A stretch of 64,000 nucleotides of DNA from DATEDA01 sp963820965 (GCA_963820965.1 CAWGCC010000027.1:248001-312000); one strand, 5' to 3'. Numbered from the stretch's first letter, positions 9,874-19,092 are shown. The notes: a model not told the origin generated them from the sequence alone. Numbers and translations are program-made.

Positions 9874-10661
9874 TGCGGGCCCTCCAGCCGCGCGAGCCCG
9901 GCGCGCTCTTCTCGTGGCTGCTCGCGATCACGGTGCACGTCGCGCTCTTCAGCGTGCTCTTCTTCGGCATCCGGTGGAAGACGAAGCAGGCCGACCCGGT
10001 GATGGCGGAGCTGTGGCGGCAGCTGCCGCCGATCGAGCAGCCGCGAGCCGAGCCGCCTCCGCCGCCGCGCGTCGAGCCGAAGCCGGAACCGAAGCCCGAG
10101 CCCAAGGTCGAACCGAAGCCCGAGCCCAAGGTCGAACCGAAGCCCGAGCCCAAGCCCGACATCGCCCTCGAGCAGGAAAAGAAGAGAAAGGAGGAGGCCG
10201 AGCGGAAGAAGCGCGAAGACGAGCAGCGGGCGAAGGACGAGAAGGAGCGGCGCGAGAAGGAGCTGGCCGAGAAGCGTCGCGCGGAGGAGGAAAACCGGAA
10301 ACGCATCCAGGACCAGCTCAACCGCGAGCTCGCGGCCGCCGCGCCGAAGGCGCCCGCCACGGCGCCGGCGGTTGCCGGCGATCCCACGGCGCTCGCGACG
10401 TGGCAGCGCGAGATCACGGCGAAGATCCGCTCGAACATCATCCTGCCGCCCGACCTCGCCGCCAATCCGCAGGCGGAGTTCGACGTGGCGCTGCTGCCGA
10501 CCGGCGAGGTGTTGAGCGTCAGGCTGGCACGATCGAGCGGGAACCGGGCGCTCGACGACGCGTGGGAGCGGGCGATCCTGAAGTCCTCGCCGCTGCCGCG
10601 GCCGTCGAAACCGGAGATCTTCGTGCGCGACCTGCGCCTCAAGTTCAGGCCGAGTGAGTAG
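9870..10661 (+). CDS. tolA: Cell envelope integrity protein TolA
   Basis: 263 residues. TolA spans the periplasm between TolQR and Pal/TolB. One N-terminal membrane helix (FSWLLAITVHVALFSVLFFG) is followed by a Pro/Lys/Glu repeat zone (tandem PKPEPK and PKVE units, about residues 65-95). Then comes a long charged helix rich in Glu, Lys and Arg, and a C-terminal TonB/TolA domain with ATWQREITAKIRSNIILPPD and the GEVLSVRLARSSGN strand. Domain order and size fit TolA rather than TonB, as does its place between tolR and tolB. Confidence 0.94.
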   Translation: MMRALQPREPGALFSWLLAITVHVALFSVLFFGIRWKTKQADPVMAELWRQLPPIEQPRAEPPPPPRVEPKPEPKPEPKVEPKPEPKVEPKPEPKPDIALEQEKKRKEEAERKKREDEQRAKDEKERREKELAEKRRAEEENRKRIQDQLNRELAAAAPKAPATAPAVAGDPTALATWQREITAKIRSNIILPPDLAANPQAEFDVALLPTGEVLSVRLARSSGNRALDDAWERAILKSSPLPRPSKPEIFVRDLRLKFRPSE

Positions 10662-10710
10662 GCTCTTGCCCGGCCGCAGCGACGAACGGTCGTGGCCCCC
10701 GGGCGGACGT

Positions 10711-10716
10711 TATAAT
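10711..10716 (+). promoter_or_regulatory. Possible -10 element before tolB
   Basis: TATAAT stands 28 nt before the tolB start, in an otherwise GC-rich gap after tolA. No good -35 box is seen 16-18 nt upstream (GGTCGT). It may be an internal promoter for tolB-pal-cpoB; a chance match is possible. Confidence 0.35.
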
Positions 10717-10743
10717 TCGCCAACGCATAGAGCCCAACGATCA

Positions 10744-12024
10744 GTGACCCGAACGGTCCGTGCAGTCCTGGCGGTGCTCGCGCTCGCTGCAAGCCACGCG
10801 CAAGCCCAACTCGCCATCGAGATCATCGGCGGCGCCGGCAACCAGATCCCGATCGCGATCGCGTCGTTTGCCGGCGAGTCGCAGCTCCAGTCCGGCATCT
10901 CCGACGTGATCGAGAGCGACCTCGCGCGGAGCGGCCGCTTCCGGACGCTCTACACCGGGCCGCAGAACCCGCCGCTCTCCGAGAGCTCGAACGTCGACCT
11001 CGCCGCGTGGCGCAGCCGCAGCGCCGACGCGGTCGTCGTCGGCGGCATCTACCCGGCGGCGGGCGGGCGATACGAGGTCCGCTTCCGGCTCTACGACGTG
11101 CCGAAACAGGCCTCGCTCGGCGGCGTGAGCTACACCATCACCCGCGAACAGGCGCGCGCGACCGCGCACCGCATCGCCGACTTCGTCTACGAGAAGCTGA
11201 CCGGCGACAAGGGCGTGTTCAGCACCCGGATCGCGTACGTCGAGAAGCGGGGCAGCCAGTACCGCCTGATGGTCGCCGACGCGGACGGCGAGAACGCGCA
11301 GGCGATGCTCACGTCGAACGAGCCGATCATGTCGCCGGCGTGGTCGCCGGACGGCTCGCGCCTCGCTTACGTGTCCTTCCAGCAGAAGAAGCCGATCATC
11401 TACGTGCAGCGGCTGAGCGACACGAAGCAGCCGGCGCCGGCGGTGGGCTTCCGCGGGTCGAACAGCGCGCCGGCCTGGTCGCCCGACGGCCGGCAGCTCG
11501 CGGTGGCGCTGTCCCGGGACGGCGGCACGCAGCTCTTCCTCGTCGGTGCCGACGGCTCCGGCGCGAAGCGGCTCACGAGCTCCGGCGGCATCGACACCGA
11601 GCCCGTCTTCTCGCCCGACGGCCAGTGGATCTACTTCACGTCCGACCGCGGCGGCAGCCCGCAGATCTATCGCGTGTCCGCCGGCGGGGGCGACGTTCAG
11701 CGCGTCACGTTCAGCGGCGAATACAACGTCACCCCGCGCGTAAGTCCCGACGGAAAGACGCTCGCCTACGTCTCGCGCAACGGCGGCCGCTTCCAGGTCG
11801 CCGCGATGGACCTCGGCACGCGGCAGACGCAGGTGCTGACCGACGGCGCGCGCGACGAATCGCCGAGCTTCGCTCCCAACGGCAAAGTGATCCTGTACGC
11901 GACCGACGCCGGCGGGCGCGGCGTGCTCGCCGCCACCTCGAGCGACGGGCGCGTCAAGCAGCGCCTCTCGATGCCCGCCGCAGACGTGCGGGAGCCGGCG
12001 TGGGGCCCTTATTCTCCCAATTGA
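10744..12024 (+). CDS. tolB: Tol-Pal periplasmic beta-propeller TolB
   Basis: 426 residues from GTG 10744. That start gives a clean signal peptide (VTRTVRAVLAVLALAASHAQA, cut before QLAIEI); an upstream in-frame ATG would bury it. TolB is periplasmic and binds Pal. The N-terminal domain is followed by propeller repeats that recur as SPAWSPDGSRLAYVS, APAWSPDGRQLAVAL, EPVFSPDGQWIYFTS and TPRVSPDGKTLAYVS. It ends with EPAWGPYSP. Pal follows 18 nt later. Confidence 0.96.
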   Translation: MTRTVRAVLAVLALAASHAQAQLAIEIIGGAGNQIPIAIASFAGESQLQSGISDVIESDLARSGRFRTLYTGPQNPPLSESSNVDLAAWRSRSADAVVVGGIYPAAGGRYEVRFRLYDVPKQASLGGVSYTITREQARATAHRIADFVYEKLTGDKGVFSTRIAYVEKRGSQYRLMVADADGENAQAMLTSNEPIMSPAWSPDGSRLAYVSFQQKKPIIYVQRLSDTKQPAPAVGFRGSNSAPAWSPDGRQLAVALSRDGGTQLFLVGADGSGAKRLTSSGGIDTEPVFSPDGQWIYFTSDRGGSPQIYRVSAGGGDVQRVTFSGEYNVTPRVSPDGKTLAYVSRNGGRFQVAAMDLGTRQTQVLTDGARDESPSFAPNGKVILYATDAGGRGVLAATSSDGRVKQRLSMPAADVREPAWGPYSPN

Positions 12025-12042
12025 GTCGAACCGGAGGTAGCC

Positions 12043-12594
12043 ATGAGACGAATCCTGTTGACCGCGGCGGTGGCCGTCTTGCTCGCCGCGTGCCAGAGCA
12101 CACCCGATACGCAACCGCCCGCCGGCGTCGAGGACCGCGCGCCCGGCGACAAGCCGCCGACTACGACCACGAAGCCGATCCCGCCGACCGCGATCCCGGG
12201 GACGGGGATCACCGATCCGAGCAAGGACCCGCGGCTCAAGGACCCGTCCAGCCCGCTGTCGAAGCGCAGCATCTACTTCGAGTTCGACTCCGACGCGATC
12301 AAGGCCGAGTACGTGCCGCTCGTCGAGGCCCACGCCGCGTTCCTGCGGCAGTACAAGAACGCGAAGATGCTGATCCAGGGCAACGCCGACGACCGCGGCA
12401 GCCGCGAGTACAACCTCGGTCTGGGACAGCGGCGCGCGGACGCGGTGAAGAAGCGGCTGGTGCTCCTCGGCGCGACCGAATCGCAGGTCGAGTCGGTGAG
12501 CCTCGGCGAGGAGAAGCCGGCGTGCGGCCAGCAGACCGAGGATTGCTGGGCGAAAAACCGCCGCGGCGATATGCTGTACGGGGGTGAATTCTGA
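12043..12594 (+). CDS. pal: Peptidoglycan-associated lipoprotein Pal
   Basis: 183 residues. The lipoprotein signal MRRILLTAAVAVLLAAC puts the lipidated Cys at 17. A Pro/Thr-rich linker precedes an OmpA-like peptidoglycan-binding domain with IYFEFDSDAIKAEY and the binding segment NADDRGSREYNLGLGQRRADAVK. The C-terminus (GEEKPACGQQTEDCWAKNRR) is the family form, with two Cys residues. Pal anchors the outer membrane to the wall and is the TolB partner. A GGAGG ribosome site precedes the ATG. Confidence 0.96.
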   Translation: MRRILLTAAVAVLLAACQSTPDTQPPAGVEDRAPGDKPPTTTTKPIPPTAIPGTGITDPSKDPRLKDPSSPLSKRSIYFEFDSDAIKAEYVPLVEAHAAFLRQYKNAKMLIQGNADDRGSREYNLGLGQRRADAVKKRLVLLGATESQVESVSLGEEKPACGQQTEDCWAKNRRGDMLYGGEF

Positions 12595-12631
12595 GGCGAG
12601 GGGCTGCAGGTTCCGACGCCGGGGGCAAGTC

Positions 12632-13381
12632 ATGAACGTCCGCACCTTGGTGGTGATGACCGCACTGGCGACCGCGGCGCCCGCGCACGCCGGCATGTTC
12701 GACGACGAGGAAGCGCGGCGCCAGATCGCCGACGTGCAGCGGCAGGTCGAGGCGCAGGGCAAGACGCTGGCACGCATCGAGTCGGAGGTGACCGACAAGA
12801 AGGCGCTCCTCGAGCTGGTGAACCAGATCGAGGCGCTCAAGGGCGAGATCGCGGCGCTCCGCGGCCAGCTCGAGGTCACGGCGAACCGCGTCGAAGGCCT
12901 GGACAAGCGGCAGAAGGATCTGTACGTCGACCTCGACACGCGTCTCCGCAAGTTCGAGTCGGCGCGCGTCGAGACGGAGAAGGCGCAGGCGGCGGCGCAG
13001 GCCGCCGCCCAGGCCGAGCAGCAGGCCTACGAGGCGGGCCTCAACCAGTTCAAGGCGAACAACTACGGCTCGGCCATCCAGAGCCTGCAGTCGTTCCTCG
13101 GTGCCTATCCGCAGAGCCAGCTCGCCTCGTCGGCGCAGTACTGGATCGGCAACGCGCACTACGCGCTCCGCGACTACAAGAACGCGATCGCCGCCCAGCA
13201 GAAGCTGATCGCCACGTGGCCCGACAGCGCGAAGGCGCCGGACGCGATGCTCAACATCGCCTCGAGCCAGTCCGAGGTGGGCGACATCAACGGCTCGCGC
13301 AACACCCTGCGAACGCTCGTCTCGAAGTACCCCAACAGCCCGGCGGCGGAGCAGGCGAAGCAGCGCCTCGCCAAGAAGTAG
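12632..13381 (+). CDS. cpoB: Cell division coordinator CpoB (YbgF)
   Basis: 249 residues starting MNVRTLVVMTALATAAPAHAG, a signal peptide. An N-terminal trimerising coiled coil (about residues 30-130, EARRQIADVQRQVEAQGKTL onward) is followed by TPR repeats (YEAGLNQFKANNYGSAIQSL, SAQYWIGNAHYALRDYKNAI, AMLNIASSQSEVGD). CpoB links Tol-Pal with peptidoglycan synthesis during division. An earlier in-frame ATG at 12584 lies inside pal and would destroy the signal peptide, so 12632 is chosen. Confidence 0.94.
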   Translation: MNVRTLVVMTALATAAPAHAGMFDDEEARRQIADVQRQVEAQGKTLARIESEVTDKKALLELVNQIEALKGEIAALRGQLEVTANRVEGLDKRQKDLYVDLDTRLRKFESARVETEKAQAAAQAAAQAEQQAYEAGLNQFKANNYGSAIQSLQSFLGAYPQSQLASSAQYWIGNAHYALRDYKNAIAAQQKLIATWPDSAKAPDAMLNIASSQSEVGDINGSRNTLRTLVSKYPNSPAAEQAKQRLAKK

Positions 13382-13393
13382 GCGGGCATCCGC

Positions 13394-14093
13394 GTGCCGG
13401 CTGACCGGAAGGCGGTCGTTCTCCTTTCCGGCGGCCTCGACTCGGCGACGGTCCTGGCGATCGCGCGCACGGAGGGCTACGCCTGCCACGCGCTCTCGGT
13501 CGACTATGGCCAGCGGCATGGCGCCGAGCTCGTCGCAGCCGCGCGGATCGCCGCCCTGGCTCGGCGCGATTGAGCATAAGGTCGTCAAGATCGACCTCGC
13601 GGCGTTCGGCGGCTCGGCGCTGACCGATGCCGCGATTGCAGTGCCGACCGGCGGGGCGAGGCCCGACGCGATCCCGAGCACCTACGTTCCCGCACGCAAC
13701 ACCATCCTGCTCGCGCTTTCGCTGGCGTGGGCCGAGGTGCTCGAGGCGCAGGACGTCTTCTTCGGCGCGAATGCGGTCGACTACTCGGGCTATCCCGATT
13801 GCCGGCCCGAGTTCGTGCAGGCATTCGCGGGCGTCGCGAACCTCGCGACCAGAGCGGCGGTCGAAGGTAGAGGGCTCGTGATCCGTACGCCGATCATCGC
13901 GCTCGCGAAGGCCGACATCATTCGCCGCGGCGCCGCACTGGGGGTCGACTACTCGCTCACCGTGTCCTGCTACCAGGCCGATGCCGAGGGCCGCGCGTGC
14001 GGCGTGTGCGACGCCTGCCGGCTGCGCCGGGCGGGTTTCGCGGCCGCGGGCATCGACGACCCCACGCGCTACTTCGGCACCCCCGAAGCATAG
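13394..14093 (+). pseudogene. queC: 7-cyano-7-deazaguanine synthase QueC, broken by a one-base frame change
   Basis: From GTG 13394 the reading begins VPADRKAVVLLSGGLDSATV, with the ATP-PPase loop SGGLDS. It stops at a TGA near 13565. The remainder resumes in the +1 frame as LGAIEHKVVKIDLAAFGG and runs to the zinc-binding Cys cluster CYQADAEGRACGVCDACR. Removing one base of GCCCTGGCTC (about 13557-13561) restores a normal protein of about 232 residues. QueC makes preQ0, the queuosine precursor. The rest is fully conserved, so this is either a very recent mutation or a sequence error. It follows cpoB by 12 nt, a common arrangement. Confidence 0.88.
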
Positions 14094-14104
14094 GATCCAT
14101 CGAG

Positions 14105-15220
14105 ATGCAGGAAGCGAATCCCGCGAGCCTGACCCCGCTGGTCGCCTGGGCCGCGTTCGCGCTCGCGTTCGTGTTCGGCTTCGTCGGCAACCGGACGAAC
14201 TTCTGCACCATGGGCGCGGTGTCCGACGTCGTGAACATGGGCGACTGGAACCGCATGCGGATGTGGCTGCTCGCCATCGCGGTCGCGATCCTCGGCTCGC
14301 ACGCGCTCGAGCTCGCCGGCGTCGTCAAGCTCTCGAACTCGATTTATCCCGGCCCGAACTTCACCTGGCTCTCGTACCTGGTCGGCGGCGCGCTCTTCGG
14401 GATCGGCATGACGCTCGGGTCGGGTTGCGGCTCGAAGACGCTGATCCGGGTCGGCGGCGGAAACCTCAAGTCGCTCGTGGTGCTCGTGTTCATGGCGATC
14501 GCGGCGTACATGACTTTGCGCGGCCTGTTCGGCGCCTTCCGCGTCGGCGTGCTCGAGCCGGTGTCGGTGCAGCTGCCGGCCGGGCAGGACCTGCCGACGC
14601 TCCTCGCGAAGTGGCTCGGCGCCGAGCGGCGTGCGATGGAGATCGCGACCGCGCTCGCCGTCGGCGGCGGGCTGGCGATTTTCGCGCTCGCGCGGCGCGA
14701 GTTCCGCCAATTCGACTATCTCCTCGGCGGGGTCGTCGTCGGGCTCGTGATCGTCGGCGGCTGGTACGTGAGCGGCGGGCTCGGCTACGTGCAGGAGCAT
14801 CCGCAGACCCTGCAGGAGGCGTTTGTCGCGACCAACAGCGGCCGCATGGAGTCGCTGTCGTTCGTCGCGCCGCAGGCGTTCCTGCTCGAGCTGCTCATGC
14901 TCTGGACCGACGAGTCGAAGATCGTGACCTTCGGCATCGCTTCCGTGCTCGGCGTGATCGCCGGCTCGAGTGTATACGCGCTCTTGTCGAAGAGCTTCCG
15001 CCTCGAATCGTTCCGCGATGCGGGCGATATGCTCCGTCACATCGCCGGCGGCATCCTGATGGGCGTCGGCGGGATCGTCGCGCTTGGCTGCACGATCGGC
15101 CAGGGGATCACGGGCTTTTCGACGCTCGCCCTCGGGTCGATCCTGACCTTCGGCGCGATCATCGCGGGCTCGGCGGCGACGATGAGATACGAGTATTGGC
15201 GGCTGATGCGCGAGCCGTAA
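14105..15220 (+). CDS. YeeE/YedE family sulfur-compound transporter (TsuA-like)
   Basis: 371 residues from ATG 14105, an integral membrane protein with about 9-10 helices. YeeE/YedE proteins import thiosulfate or related sulfur species through a chain of conserved cysteines. They appear here as NFCTMGAVSD, GSGCGSKTLIR and ALGCTIGQGITG, the three diagnostic motifs. It follows queC by 11 nt. The exact substrate is inferred from the family. It is the last backbone gene before the tRNA-Lys insertion site. Confidence 0.92.
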   Translation: MQEANPASLTPLVAWAAFALAFVFGFVGNRTNFCTMGAVSDVVNMGDWNRMRMWLLAIAVAILGSHALELAGVVKLSNSIYPGPNFTWLSYLVGGALFGIGMTLGSGCGSKTLIRVGGGNLKSLVVLVFMAIAAYMTLRGLFGAFRVGVLEPVSVQLPAGQDLPTLLAKWLGAERRAMEIATALAVGGGLAIFALARREFRQFDYLLGGVVVGLVIVGGWYVSGGLGYVQEHPQTLQEAFVATNSGRMESLSFVAPQAFLLELLMLWTDESKIVTFGIASVLGVIAGSSVYALLSKSFRLESFRDAGDMLRHIAGGILMGVGGIVALGCTIGQGITGFSTLALGSILTFGAIIAGSAATMRYEYWRLMREP

Positions 15221-15241
15221 GCGCTTGAAAGCATGAAAAGT

Positions 15242-15271
15242 TTGACACTCTTCGCGCCGGATCAGTAGAAT
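15242..15271 (+). promoter_or_regulatory. Sigma-70-type promoter of tRNA-Lys
   Basis: TTGACA (15242-15247) and TAGAAT (15266-15271) are separated by 18 nt, placing a start about 7 nt before the mature tRNA. This is the clearest housekeeping promoter in the window. Confidence 0.75.
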
Positions 15272-15284
15272 CCCGCCTCTCCCC

Positions 15285-15360
15285 GGGGCGTTAGCTCAGC
15301 TGGTAGAGCAGCGGACTTTTAATCCGTTGGTCGCAGGTTCGATCCCTGCACGCCCTACCA
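15285..15360 (+). tRNA. tRNA-Lys(UUU)
   Basis: A 76-nt gene with encoded CCA. The acceptor stem GGGGCGT pairs with ACGCCCT (one G-U pair), the D arm is GCTC...GAGC, and the anticodon stem is GCGGA/TCCGT with loop CTTTTAA, giving anticodon TTT at 15318-15320. The T arm is GCAGG-TTCGATC-CCTGC. Its 3' 45 nt are repeated at 43961 and 53524, showing use as an integration site. Confidence 0.97.
15316..15360 (+). repeat. attL: 3' 45 bp of tRNA-Lys
   Basis: The segment from the anticodon loop to CCA is repeated exactly at 43961-44005 and with two mismatches at 53524-53568. The insertion therefore regenerates an intact tRNA. The integrase gene starts 76 nt downstream, the usual arrangement for tRNA-targeted islands. 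Confidence 0.9.
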
Positions 15361-15435
15361 GGGTCCTGATTTCGCGCCGCTTCTTGGCTTCGACGTGACG
15401 ACGGCAATCCGTCGATCTGGACGTAGAGGCTAAAG

Positions 15436-16407
15436 ATGACGACGCTGCAGCAACATGCGCCCGCCGCGGGCGCCTCGGCGACTTCCCGCGCCGAGATCCG
15501 CGGCATTCAGTTCGGCGACCTTGCGGACGCCTACATGGCCGCCTACACCGGTCGCGATGATCGCGCACTCCCGACGCGGGTAGCGTTTTGGAGCGCCCGC
15601 TTCGGCGATCGCCTCGCGCACGAGGTCACTGACGACGACGTGCACGCCGCGCTCGAGGAGCTCGCCGCGGGCGAGAAGCTCGTCTACGGCGGCAAGGACG
15701 CCGATGGCCGCCCGATTCTCCGCGGCCGCGGCCGCCGAAGCCCCGCCACGCTCAACCGGTATCACGCCGCGCTCGGCGCGATCTTCAAGTTCGCCCGCAA
15801 GAAGCGACTCGTCCCCAAATTGTGGGAACCGCCCACGCGTCAGGTCGATCGCCAACGCGAGGACAATTCCAGGGTGCGCTTCCTCTCTGAGGCCGAGCGC
15901 AAGCGTCTGCTTGCCGTCTGCCGGACATCCACTTGGCCTCGACTTTACCTGCTCGTGTTGATGGCGCTAACGACCGGCGCGCGGCGCGGGGAGTTGCTTG
16001 CGCTTCGGTGGGTCGACATCGACAGCGACCTGGGCGTCGCGCACGTCGTACGCGGGAAGAACGGCGAACCGCGGGTGTTACCACTCGTGCCGGCCGTGTG
16101 CAAGGAGCTCAAGCGCTTCAGCGGCCCCCTGGAAGCACTTGTCTTTGGGTCCGGGCGCCGGCCGGGCAAGCCCATGAGTATCGAAGCGTGTTGGCGCACC
16201 GCGCTCAAAGAAGCACGTATCGGAGACTTCCGCTTCCACGATCTGCGGCACAGCTGCGCATCCTATCTCGCACAGCAGGGCGCTTCACTCGTCGAACTCG
16301 CCGACGTGCTCGGACACCGGACGATGGCGATGGTGAAGCGCTACAGCCACCTCTCGATCGAGAGCAAGAAAAGGCTCGTGGAGCGGGTGCTAGGGGACTT
16401 GCGGTGA
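15436..16407 (+). CDS. Tyrosine recombinase / site-specific integrase
   Basis: 323 residues with a SAM-like N-terminal core-binding domain (about 20-125) and a C-terminal catalytic domain. Catalytic residues are R183 (TTGARRGELL), K208 (RGKNGEP), H268 and R271 (HDLRHSCASYL), H294 (LGHRT) and nucleophile Y303 (VKRYSHL). All are intact, so the enzyme could be active. It would recombine the 45-bp tRNA-Lys att sites. The next gene overlaps its stop by 4 nt. Confidence 0.95.
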   Translation: MTTLQQHAPAAGASATSRAEIRGIQFGDLADAYMAAYTGRDDRALPTRVAFWSARFGDRLAHEVTDDDVHAALEELAAGEKLVYGGKDADGRPILRGRGRRSPATLNRYHAALGAIFKFARKKRLVPKLWEPPTRQVDRQREDNSRVRFLSEAERKRLLAVCRTSTWPRLYLLVLMALTTGARRGELLALRWVDIDSDLGVAHVVRGKNGEPRVLPLVPAVCKELKRFSGPLEALVFGSGRRPGKPMSIEACWRTALKEARIGDFRFHDLRHSCASYLAQQGASLVELADVLGHRTMAMVKRYSHLSIESKKRLVERVLGDLR

Positions 16408-17024
16408 GCCTGCCGAAGCCTAACCGTGCTGCTCTCAAGAAGCTCGAGCGGGAGGTCGAGAAACGCTTCGAAGCCCGCAAAGAGTCATACGAGATCGAAT
16501 GGGAGGAAACGCTGTCGCGTGACATCCAACCCGGTGACGCCTTGCTTTCAGGTTGGTGGACCTTATGCCTGTACACCGTGCGGGCGATGGAGGGCGGCCA
16601 GGAGGAAGCCCGCGTACTTCGGCAGGCTGCCGCCGAGCGACTACGGGAAGGGGCACCGCTTCCACATCCACTGAGGAGCTACATCATTCGCGGCATCACG
16701 TCCTCAAACCCCAGTCTCGCCTTTGGCGAGATCAAGAAAAGAGGCGCGGCAGGCCATGAAGATCGCGAGGCGCACTTTATCCGCCGAATCAACGCCGCGC
16801 GCCTCGTCCAGTACTTCGTGGATGAGCGTCGCATGAGCCGTCACGGGGCGTTCGAGAAAGTCGCCGACCTGCTGGGATACTCCGAGGGGCGCAAGGTCAA
16901 GAGGTACATCGGCACCTACCCACTTCAGCTGCACGAGGTTTTTCCGGCCACTGTTCGCCTGCGGCACACGTTGCACGCCGTGAGTGCCTTTCTCAAGGAA
17001 ACATCCTCCCCACAAATCGCGTGA
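16404..17024 (+). CDS. Hypothetical island protein downstream of the integrase
   Basis: 206 residues from a GTG that overlaps the integrase stop, so probably translated with it. The sequence is charged and largely helical, with an N-terminal basic helix (AALKKLEREVEKRFEAR) and a Trp-rich part (LLSGWWTLCLYTV). The region RHGAFEKVADLLGYSEGRKVKRYI resembles a helix-turn-helix. No family is recognised. Position suggests an accessory or regulatory role in the element; this is inference. Confidence 0.7.
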   Translation: MSLPKPNRAALKKLEREVEKRFEARKESYEIEWEETLSRDIQPGDALLSGWWTLCLYTVRAMEGGQEEARVLRQAAAERLREGAPLPHPLRSYIIRGITSSNPSLAFGEIKKRGAAGHEDREAHFIRRINAARLVQYFVDERRMSRHGAFEKVADLLGYSEGRKVKRYIGTYPLQLHEVFPATVRLRHTLHAVSAFLKETSSPQIA

Positions 17025-17107
17025 TTAGCGGGGCTAGGGACGATGGCCCTATCGGGATAAAAAGCACCCGTTGCCGCCGGGAAGCGGCGCCAAATCAGGG
17101 AACCTAC

Positions 17108-17410
17108 ATGAGCAACACCAGCAGCCGCGGCTCGCAGGCCAAGCCGCAACGTTCGTCCGATGTGCCCCGCACCCGACTCGTCGGTATCTGGGACTGGCAG
17201 GAGCATAACGCCCACCTGTTTCCTAGTGAGACCTCGCTTCGCTGGCATCTGCGTCAACACCGCGAGGATTACGTTCAGAGGGGTGCCCTTCTCGAGATCG
17301 GCGGCCGCCTTTTTGTCGACCCGGAGCGGTTCGAGCAGACTCTGAGGGACGTCGGCTCTCGCGTCGCTTCGATCCGGTCAGGCATCCGCGCCAGCCGCGA
17401 ACAGCCGTGA
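17108..17410 (+). CDS. Small DNA-binding-like protein (possible excisionase/regulator)
   Basis: 100 residues from ATG 17108. After a polar N-terminus there is a compact segment WDWQEHNAHLFPSETSLRWHLR, then GALLEIGGRLFVDPERF. This resembles the short winged-helix layout of excisionases and AlpA-like regulators: recognition helix, then a wing ending in a GR-V turn. Its place between integrase and replication gene fits such a role. The assignment rests on pattern only. Confidence 0.55.
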   Translation: MSNTSSRGSQAKPQRSSDVPRTRLVGIWDWQEHNAHLFPSETSLRWHLRQHREDYVQRGALLEIGGRLFVDPERFEQTLRDVGSRVASIRSGIRASREQP

Positions 17411-17599
17411 CAACAGCGCGAGCAGTCGACGCGGCGAATGGGCGCGAAAGCGAACGGCGGTGTGACAGCCTTCGTTCACATCGAGCGACCGAGGTCCTCG
17501 ACGCCCTGCGCAGTAGCGGGCAGAGAACGTCGATGACGACCGAGCCGCGACCTACCCCTCACCCCGGTGCCGATCGTCGTTGGCGGGGGGAGTAGCCTC

Positions 17600-19084
17600 G
17601 TGCGTATCCGTGAAGACTACGGGCCGGGCGAATGCCTGACGCGGATTGCCCCCGGCGAGTTGCGCGATACGACCGACGCAACGCCGACGCGCGGGCTCGA
17701 TCGCGTCGACCAAATGAACGCCAGCGACTCGCTTGAGGCGCTTCTACTGCACATCGAGGCCGCGTCGCGCGCCGAGGAGCATCGATCCGGGCTTGAATCG
17801 GTCCTGCTGAAGCGCGCTGACGAGTTTGCGGAACTGCGCCGCGTGCGGCCCGACTTAGGCGACGCGCTCGTCGCCCGGATCGTAAAAGTGTGCAGCCGCG
17901 AGATGCTCCTGCAACTTGAGCGACGGGCGAGAAACGGTCGGGATCACCCTGACACGTCGGGCGAGGCACGGGCGTGGCCGGAGGCGCTCGACCTTGAGGC
18001 GCTGGCGGAGCGCGACCCGGAACCGCCGAAGTTCATCATTCCGGACTGGCTGCCCTGCGGGTATGTGACCCTTCTCGCCGGCCACGGCGGCGTCGGCAAG
18101 TCCGGCATCGCGCTGCACCTGGCCGTGTGCATCGCCACGGGGATGCCGTTCTTCGGCATGGAGGTGCAGCGGCGGCGCGTGATGTACCTCGCCTGCGAGG
18201 ATCGCGAGGGCGTCCTGCACTGGCGGCTCGCTCGCATCTGCTCGCACCTCGGCCTCGATCTCGCGAAGCTGCGCGGCTGGTTGCAGGTCCTCGACCTTGT
18301 CGGCCGCGAGACGATCCTGTGGGATCGCAACCCGCGTACTGGCTACACGGTCACGCCAGCCTACGGCTCGCTATCGGAGCGCGTGAAGGAGCAGTCGACC
18401 CAGGTCCTCTTCGTCGACGGCGTCAGCGACGCCTTCGGCGGCAACGAGAACGCCCGCAGCGAGGTCAAGAGTTACGTGAACTCGCTGCTCGCTCTCGTCT
18501 CACCCGACGAGGGCGCTGTCCACCTCATTGGCCACGTCAACCGCCCGACTGCCGCAGGTAATGCCACTACCGAGGGCTACAGCGGCAGTACCGCGTGGCA
18601 CAACGCCGTGCGCGCCCGCTGGTACCTTTTCCCCGAGACGCGGCAGGGCGAGGACGGAGAGCGCGCGGAGCGCACCGGCGACCTCATCCTCGAACTGCAG
18701 AAGTCGAACCTCGGCCGCACCGACCAGTCCATGCGCGTCACCTGGAATGAGACGGCTGGGATGTTCCTCGGGCGCGAGATCATCGGCGCGTCCGCGTCCG
18801 ACCGAGCGGAGCGCGACCGAGTCGACCGCGAGGCCCTGCTCGCGGTCCTCGCGTCCGCAGCGGCAGCGGACTACGTGCCGGCAGCCACGACCGGTCGCCG
18901 GACCGCCTTCCATGTCCTCTCCGTGCGCCCAGGATTTCCCGGCTCCATCACCTCCGATAAGTCCGGACGCCGCCGATTCTGGCGTTTGGTCGAGCAACTG
19001 CGCTCAATGCGATTGATCGAGGAGTCCTCGATTCGACGCAGAAACCGTCATGCAACGGCGATCCTCGTGCCCACTACAGAGTGA
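17600..19084 (+). CDS. AAA/RecA-fold ATPase, RepA/DnaB-like replication helicase of the island
   Basis: 494 residues from GTG 17600, which has a G-rich ribosome site (GGGGGGAG) 8 nt upstream; an earlier ATG at 17567 lacks one. After about 140 helical residues, the ATPase domain begins FIIPDWLPCGYVTLLAGHGG with Walker A GHGGVGKS (161-168), a MYLACEDREGVLHWR segment and Walker B VLFVDGVSDAFGG. This is the RepA/AAA_25 pattern seen in integrative and mobilisable elements and P4-like satellites. The C-terminal 90 residues look like a winged helix. Short iterons lie just downstream. Confidence 0.82.
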   Translation: MRIREDYGPGECLTRIAPGELRDTTDATPTRGLDRVDQMNASDSLEALLLHIEAASRAEEHRSGLESVLLKRADEFAELRRVRPDLGDALVARIVKVCSREMLLQLERRARNGRDHPDTSGEARAWPEALDLEALAERDPEPPKFIIPDWLPCGYVTLLAGHGGVGKSGIALHLAVCIATGMPFFGMEVQRRRVMYLACEDREGVLHWRLARICSHLGLDLAKLRGWLQVLDLVGRETILWDRNPRTGYTVTPAYGSLSERVKEQSTQVLFVDGVSDAFGGNENARSEVKSYVNSLLALVSPDEGAVHLIGHVNRPTAAGNATTEGYSGSTAWHNAVRARWYLFPETRQGEDGERAERTGDLILELQKSNLGRTDQSMRVTWNETAGMFLGREIIGASASDRAERDRVDREALLAVLASAAAADYVPAATTGRRTAFHVLSVRPGFPGSITSDKSGRRRFWRLVEQLRSMRLIEESSIRRRNRHATAILVPTTE

Positions 19085-19092
19085 GTGCGTCA

